Positions 14,968 through 16,743 of a stretch of 16,743 nucleotides of DNA are shown piece after piece; position 1 is the first letter of the stretch, and the number at the start of each line of letters is the position of its first letter. A program made the translations under genes and the position numbers. This DNA is from SIG440 sp045591095. Lineage in GTDB: Bacteria > Bacillota > Clostridia > Monoglobales > Monoglobaceae. The stretch lies in assembly GCA_045591095.1 (NCBI GenBank), contig JAZNSF010000022.1, positions 1 through 16,743 of the forward strand. Reading direction: 5' to 3'. The notes beneath the pieces are model-generated. The model did not search any database, was not told the DNA's origin, and worked only from the letters and a program-made list of their open reading frames with translations.

Positions 14968-15144
14968 ACTGAAACACCTCCAAAATAATCTGCCCTTACT
15001 TCGTCTTAAAGTCGCGGGTAGCCCGTGCCTTATGAAAAAAAATAAGTGCGGAAAGCAAAAAGCTCCGCACTCAAAAAACTCAAATTTTTTTGACCCTTTT
15101 GCCCGAAAGCGGCTAAGGGGAGAAGCGGACCTTCTACTTTTACT
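14968..15144 (-). promoter_or_regulatory. Long leader of infC-rpmI-rplT, probable L20-type attenuator
   Basis: About 177 bases separate the predicted transcription start from infC. The leader holds several G/C-rich helices, a strong terminator at 15035-15071 and a small CGGG/CCCG hairpin after it (about 15013-15024). Upstream bases around 15127-15131 (TCCGC on the minus strand) could pair with the first arm of the terminator as an antiterminator. In Firmicutes this operon is known to be controlled by L20 binding to such a leader (L20 leader family). The architecture fits, but I cannot verify the L20-binding fold by eye. Confidence 0.6.
15035..15071 (-). terminator. Attenuator terminator in the infC leader
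   Basis: Stem AGTGCGGA/TCCGCACT (arms 15071-15064 and 15052-15045 on the minus strand) is followed by TTATTTTTTTT (through 15035). It lies well upstream of infC, so full termination here would silence the operon. Confidence 0.8.
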
Positions 15145-15150
15145 TACGAT

Positions 15151-15179
15151 ATTTTACCATATCCTTTTTTATTTGTCAA
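15151..15179 (-). promoter_or_regulatory. Sigma-A promoter of infC-rpmI-rplT
   Basis: A consensus TTGACA (15179-15174) and TAAAAT (15156-15151) lie 17 bases apart, with a TGG extended -10 just upstream. Start predicted near 15144. One of the strongest promoters in the window. Confidence 0.85.
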
Positions 15180-15208
15180 CAAATTTTTTAAAAATTTTTA
15201 TTTCCCTC

Positions 15209-15237
15209 TTGAATATTCTCTTTGGCTGTGTTAAAAT
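15209..15237 (+). promoter_or_regulatory. Sigma-A promoter of the divergent membrane-protein gene
   Basis: TTGAAT (15209-15214) and TAAAAT (15232-15237) lie 17 bases apart with a TGT extended -10. It faces away from the infC promoter; the two -35 boxes are about 30 bases apart. Confidence 0.7.
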
Positions 15238-15280
15238 TGTGTCATGCAATTGATTTTCGTGAAAGGAAGGATTTGAGACA

Positions 15281-15733
15281 ATGCATATATTCATTCGCTC
15301 TTTGATTGAGACAGCAAACACCTTAGTTGTAAGCATCATATGTTCGGTCATTTTTACACCTATGATACACAGTGAATATGCCATATACGATCTTATTGCC
15401 TGCACTGTCCTTAATACTGCCGCTTTTGCCCTGTTTTTGTATCTGAACTTTATTCTTTGGTCACGGCTTTATCGTCAGTCTTCGGTCCCAAAAGAGTACT
15501 TCATCCCGACATTTACCGCATTCTCGGTTTATACAGTTCTTTCTTCCGCCCTGTATTTTATACGTTTTCCACTTTATATGTGGTTCTTTTTGCCGACCCG
15601 GTTTTTAGAACCTCAGCTGGCAAGCGACTATGCAGCACTGACACTGCTCGCATCACACGGTCTGTTTTTGGCGCTTATCTTTTTTACTCGCAGGTTTTGC
15701 ATAAAGAAAAAATCGCTTCACACCTATAGATAG
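15281..15733 (+). CDS. Small four-helix membrane protein of unknown function
   Basis: This 150-residue protein is the only plus-strand gene. The ATG at 15281 follows GGAAGGA at nine bases and a good promoter, which supports it as real. Four hydrophobic segments are visible: about 12-30, 38-62, 76-105 and 122-140, with a basic C-terminus (RRFCIKKKSLHTYR) likely on the cytoplasmic side. No catalytic or transport motif is recognised. The 3' end overlaps the end of trmB on the opposite strand by 50 bases. Confidence 0.75.
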   Translation: MHIFIRSLIETANTLVVSIICSVIFTPMIHSEYAIYDLIACTVLNTAAFALFLYLNFILWSRLYRQSSVPKEYFIPTFTAFSVYTVLSSALYFIRFPLYMWFFLPTRFLEPQLASDYAALTLLASHGLFLALIFFTRRFCIKKKSLHTYR

Positions 15734-16298
15734 GCTGACCTTTTTCAGAAAACAGTTTTTCATATTCGGTCATAACATTACCCGAAAACCCGCTTCTGTG
15801 CAGGTTGAGGGTAATGTTTTTTAATTTCATTCCAAAATCCGAAAACGAATTCAGTGAAAATTCAAAAAGAGGGGCGTTGTCAGTTTTGAAGTGAATTTCT
15901 CCTTTATCCGACACAATTCTTTGGTACATAGCAAGATACTGCTCGTACGTCAATCGTCTTTTGCGGTGTCCCCACTTCGGCCAGGGGTCGCAAAAATTGA
16001 TATAAATTCTGTCTATGCTTTTTTGCTCCTCCAGCTGTCCTAAACACTGGGCGTCCCCTGCTACAAATTTCACGTTTTTAAGATTCTTTTCCTTTACCTT
16101 TTCCATCGCAAGAACAAGTACATCTAAGTTTTTCTCAAAGGCTATGTAATTTATGTCCGGATTAATTTCGGCAATCTGGCTTATAAACCCGCCCTTGCCG
16201 CAACCAATTTCCAGATGTAAGGACTTAGAATTTCCAAAAACTGCCCTTAAATCGTTTTTATATTCAAAAATGTCCTCTATGATAAAACCTGAGCACAA
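15684..16298 (-). CDS. trmB: tRNA (guanine-46-N7)-methyltransferase, native start interrupted by TGA
   Basis: TrmB methylates G46 of tRNA. The SAM site (LEIGCGKGGFI, about 29-39), DPWPKWGHRKRRLTYEQYL (104-122), HFKTDN (136-141) and TEYEKLFSEKGQPIYR (177-192) are all intact. The uninterrupted frame starts at TTG 16298 with only a weak binding site. The true start by promoter, GGAGG (16351-16355) and homology is ATG 16340, reading M-R-M-stop-R-K-K-H-R-E-D-R-I-K-L. Relatives read MRMRRKKH, so TGA (16329-16331) replaces an Arg codon, probably CGA. Either the gene is damaged, translation restarts near 16298 giving a slightly shortened enzyme, or the base is a sequencing error. The C-terminal IFSLCKTCE looks like a short extension into the convergent gene. 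Confidence 0.85.
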   Translation of the reverse strand: MCSGFIIEDIFEYKNDLRAVFGNSKSLHLEIGCGKGGFISQIAEINPDINYIAFEKNLDVLVLAMEKVKEKNLKNVKFVAGDAQCLGQLEEQKSIDRIYINFCDPWPKWGHRKRRLTYEQYLAMYQRIVSDKGEIHFKTDNAPLFEFSLNSFSDFGMKLKNITLNLHRSGFSGNVMTEYEKLFSEKGQPIYRCEAIFSLCKTCE

Positions 16299-16328
16299 TT
16301 TTATCCTGTCTTCTCTGTGTTTTTTTCT

Positions 16329-16340
16329 TCACATTCGCAT
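16329..16340 (-). other. trmB: Native trmB start with premature TGA at codon 4
   Basis: Codons ATG-CGA-ATG-TGA run from 16340 to 16329, ten bases after GGAGG and in frame with the whole of trmB. A single C-to-T change from CGA would explain the stop. No other gene in the window has internal TGA codons, so a general recoding of UGA is not supported. Confidence 0.75.
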
Positions 16341-16365
16341 AAAGTTACCGCCTCCAATAAGGCAT

Positions 16366-16394
16366 ATTTTATCAAAGCCGACACCAGTTGTCAA
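16366..16394 (-). promoter_or_regulatory. Sigma-A promoter of trmB
   Basis: A consensus TTGACA (16394-16389) and TAAAAT (16371-16366) are separated by 17 bases. Start predicted near 16359, giving a leader of about 20 bases that holds GGAGG and the native ATG at 16340. Confidence 0.8.
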
Positions 16395-16398
16395 GTTT

Positions 16399-16743
16399 CT
16401 AACCATTGATGGTAAACGCATTGTAAGTGTCTACCAGAATGTTCCAAAGTTCACGGTCAACCTTTCCTTCGCTTTCTTTGCCATAAAGCCTGGCAAAATC
16501 ATCCACCGCCTCGGAAGTTTTTTTGTCATAAACCCCCGTAAGGTCCGGCATTTGGATATTCTTATATATTTTTGCAATTCGCCTTAGCATTATCTGCAGA
16601 AAATAAATCTCCTCAAAATCGTCGCCTTCTTTAAGATGCGGAATTTCGGGCGGATAAGCGGCTATTTTGTGTGGGAAGTGATGCTTTCTTTTTAAATCAT
16701 CATAAACCTCCACAATTTTTGTCCATGTTTCAAAATCCGCTGT
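16399..16743 (-). CDS. Peptidoglycan-binding-domain protein, 5' end beyond the window
   Basis: The frame is open to the window edge and ends at 16399, giving about 114 C-terminal residues. The last 65 or so, from YFLQIMLRRIAKIYKNIQMP through DLTGVYDKKTSEAVDDFARLYG to VDRELWNILVDTYNAF, fit a PG_binding_1 repeat: the usual 'LQ.mL......p.l..tG.fd..T..AV..FQ...gl...G.vd..tW..L'. The domain binds peptidoglycan and is common in clostridial cell-wall and spore-cortex enzymes. The catalytic or other domain lies outside the window. The stop is five bases from the trmB -35 box, and no terminator is seen. Confidence 0.75.
   Translation of the reverse strand, partial: TADFETWTKIVEVYDDLKRKHHFPHKIAAYPPEIPHLKEGDDFEEIYFLQIMLRRIAKIYKNIQMPDLTGVYDKKTSEAVDDFARLYGKESEGKVDRELWNILVDTYNAFTING

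Noticed and set aside
16329..16331. UGA recoding as Arg, Trp or selenocysteine in trmB
   Set aside because: No other gene here uses internal TGA, no selenocysteine-insertion hairpin is evident, and the expected residue is Arg; a point change is simpler.
1..16743. tRNA or rRNA genes, CRISPR arrays, insertion sequences
   Set aside because: No cloverleaf with a TTC loop, spaced direct-repeat array or transposase frame was seen in any intergenic stretch; the longest non-coding gaps (1165-1360 and 14968-15280) are explained by the features listed.

Overview
The window looks like a chromosomal segment of a low-to-moderate-GC Firmicute, most likely class Clostridia. Three things point there: the gene sets (greA-lysS, ftsE-ftsX-M23 peptidase-S41 peptidase, dprA-topA with a topoisomerase carrying three C-terminal zinc fingers, infC-rpmI-rplT), strong GGAGG ribosome binding sites, and near-consensus sigma-A promoters with 17-base spacers. 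Genus and species cannot be read from the sequence. All genes lie on the minus strand except one small membrane protein at 15281-15733.

Layout in the direction of minus-strand transcription, from high to low coordinates. (a) The window edge holds the 3' end of a peptidoglycan-binding-domain protein. (b) trmB follows, with its own consensus promoter; its native start codon region carries an in-frame TGA at codon 4. (c) A divergent plus-strand gene encodes a four-helix membrane protein whose 3' end overlaps trmB. (d) The infC-rpmI-rplT operon has a strong promoter, a long leader with an attenuator-type terminator, an apparent AUA start codon for infC, and a terminator after rplT. (e) A SpoU-family RNA methyltransferase gene, dprA and topA form a compact run. 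(f) A CdaR/PucR-type regulator has its own promoter and is followed by two mutually exclusive hairpins, then ftsE, ftsX, an EnvC-like M23 murein hydrolase, a CtpB-like S41 protease and an unrecognised gene. (g) greA-lysS has its own promoter.

Below about 1340 the character changes. The DNA becomes visibly more AT-rich. It holds three phased GGCGTA repeats that read on the minus strand like the C-terminal tail of a phage-type tyrosine integrase, a terminator, a small proteasome-like Ntn-hydrolase homologue, a second terminator, a gene for a short winged-helix/HTH fragment, and an acidic unknown protein running off the edge. I read this as the end of an integrated element, or its remnant, abutting lysS.

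Functionally, most of the window is housekeeping: translation (infC, rpmI, rplT, lysS, trmB, SpoU methyltransferase), transcription (greA), DNA topology and uptake (topA, dprA) and cell-wall remodelling at division (FtsEX with an EnvC-like hydrolase). The observations most worth checking are the serine-type proteasome-like protein, the trmB nonsense codon, the AUA start of infC, the phased repeats next to lysS, and the competing hairpins ahead of ftsEX.
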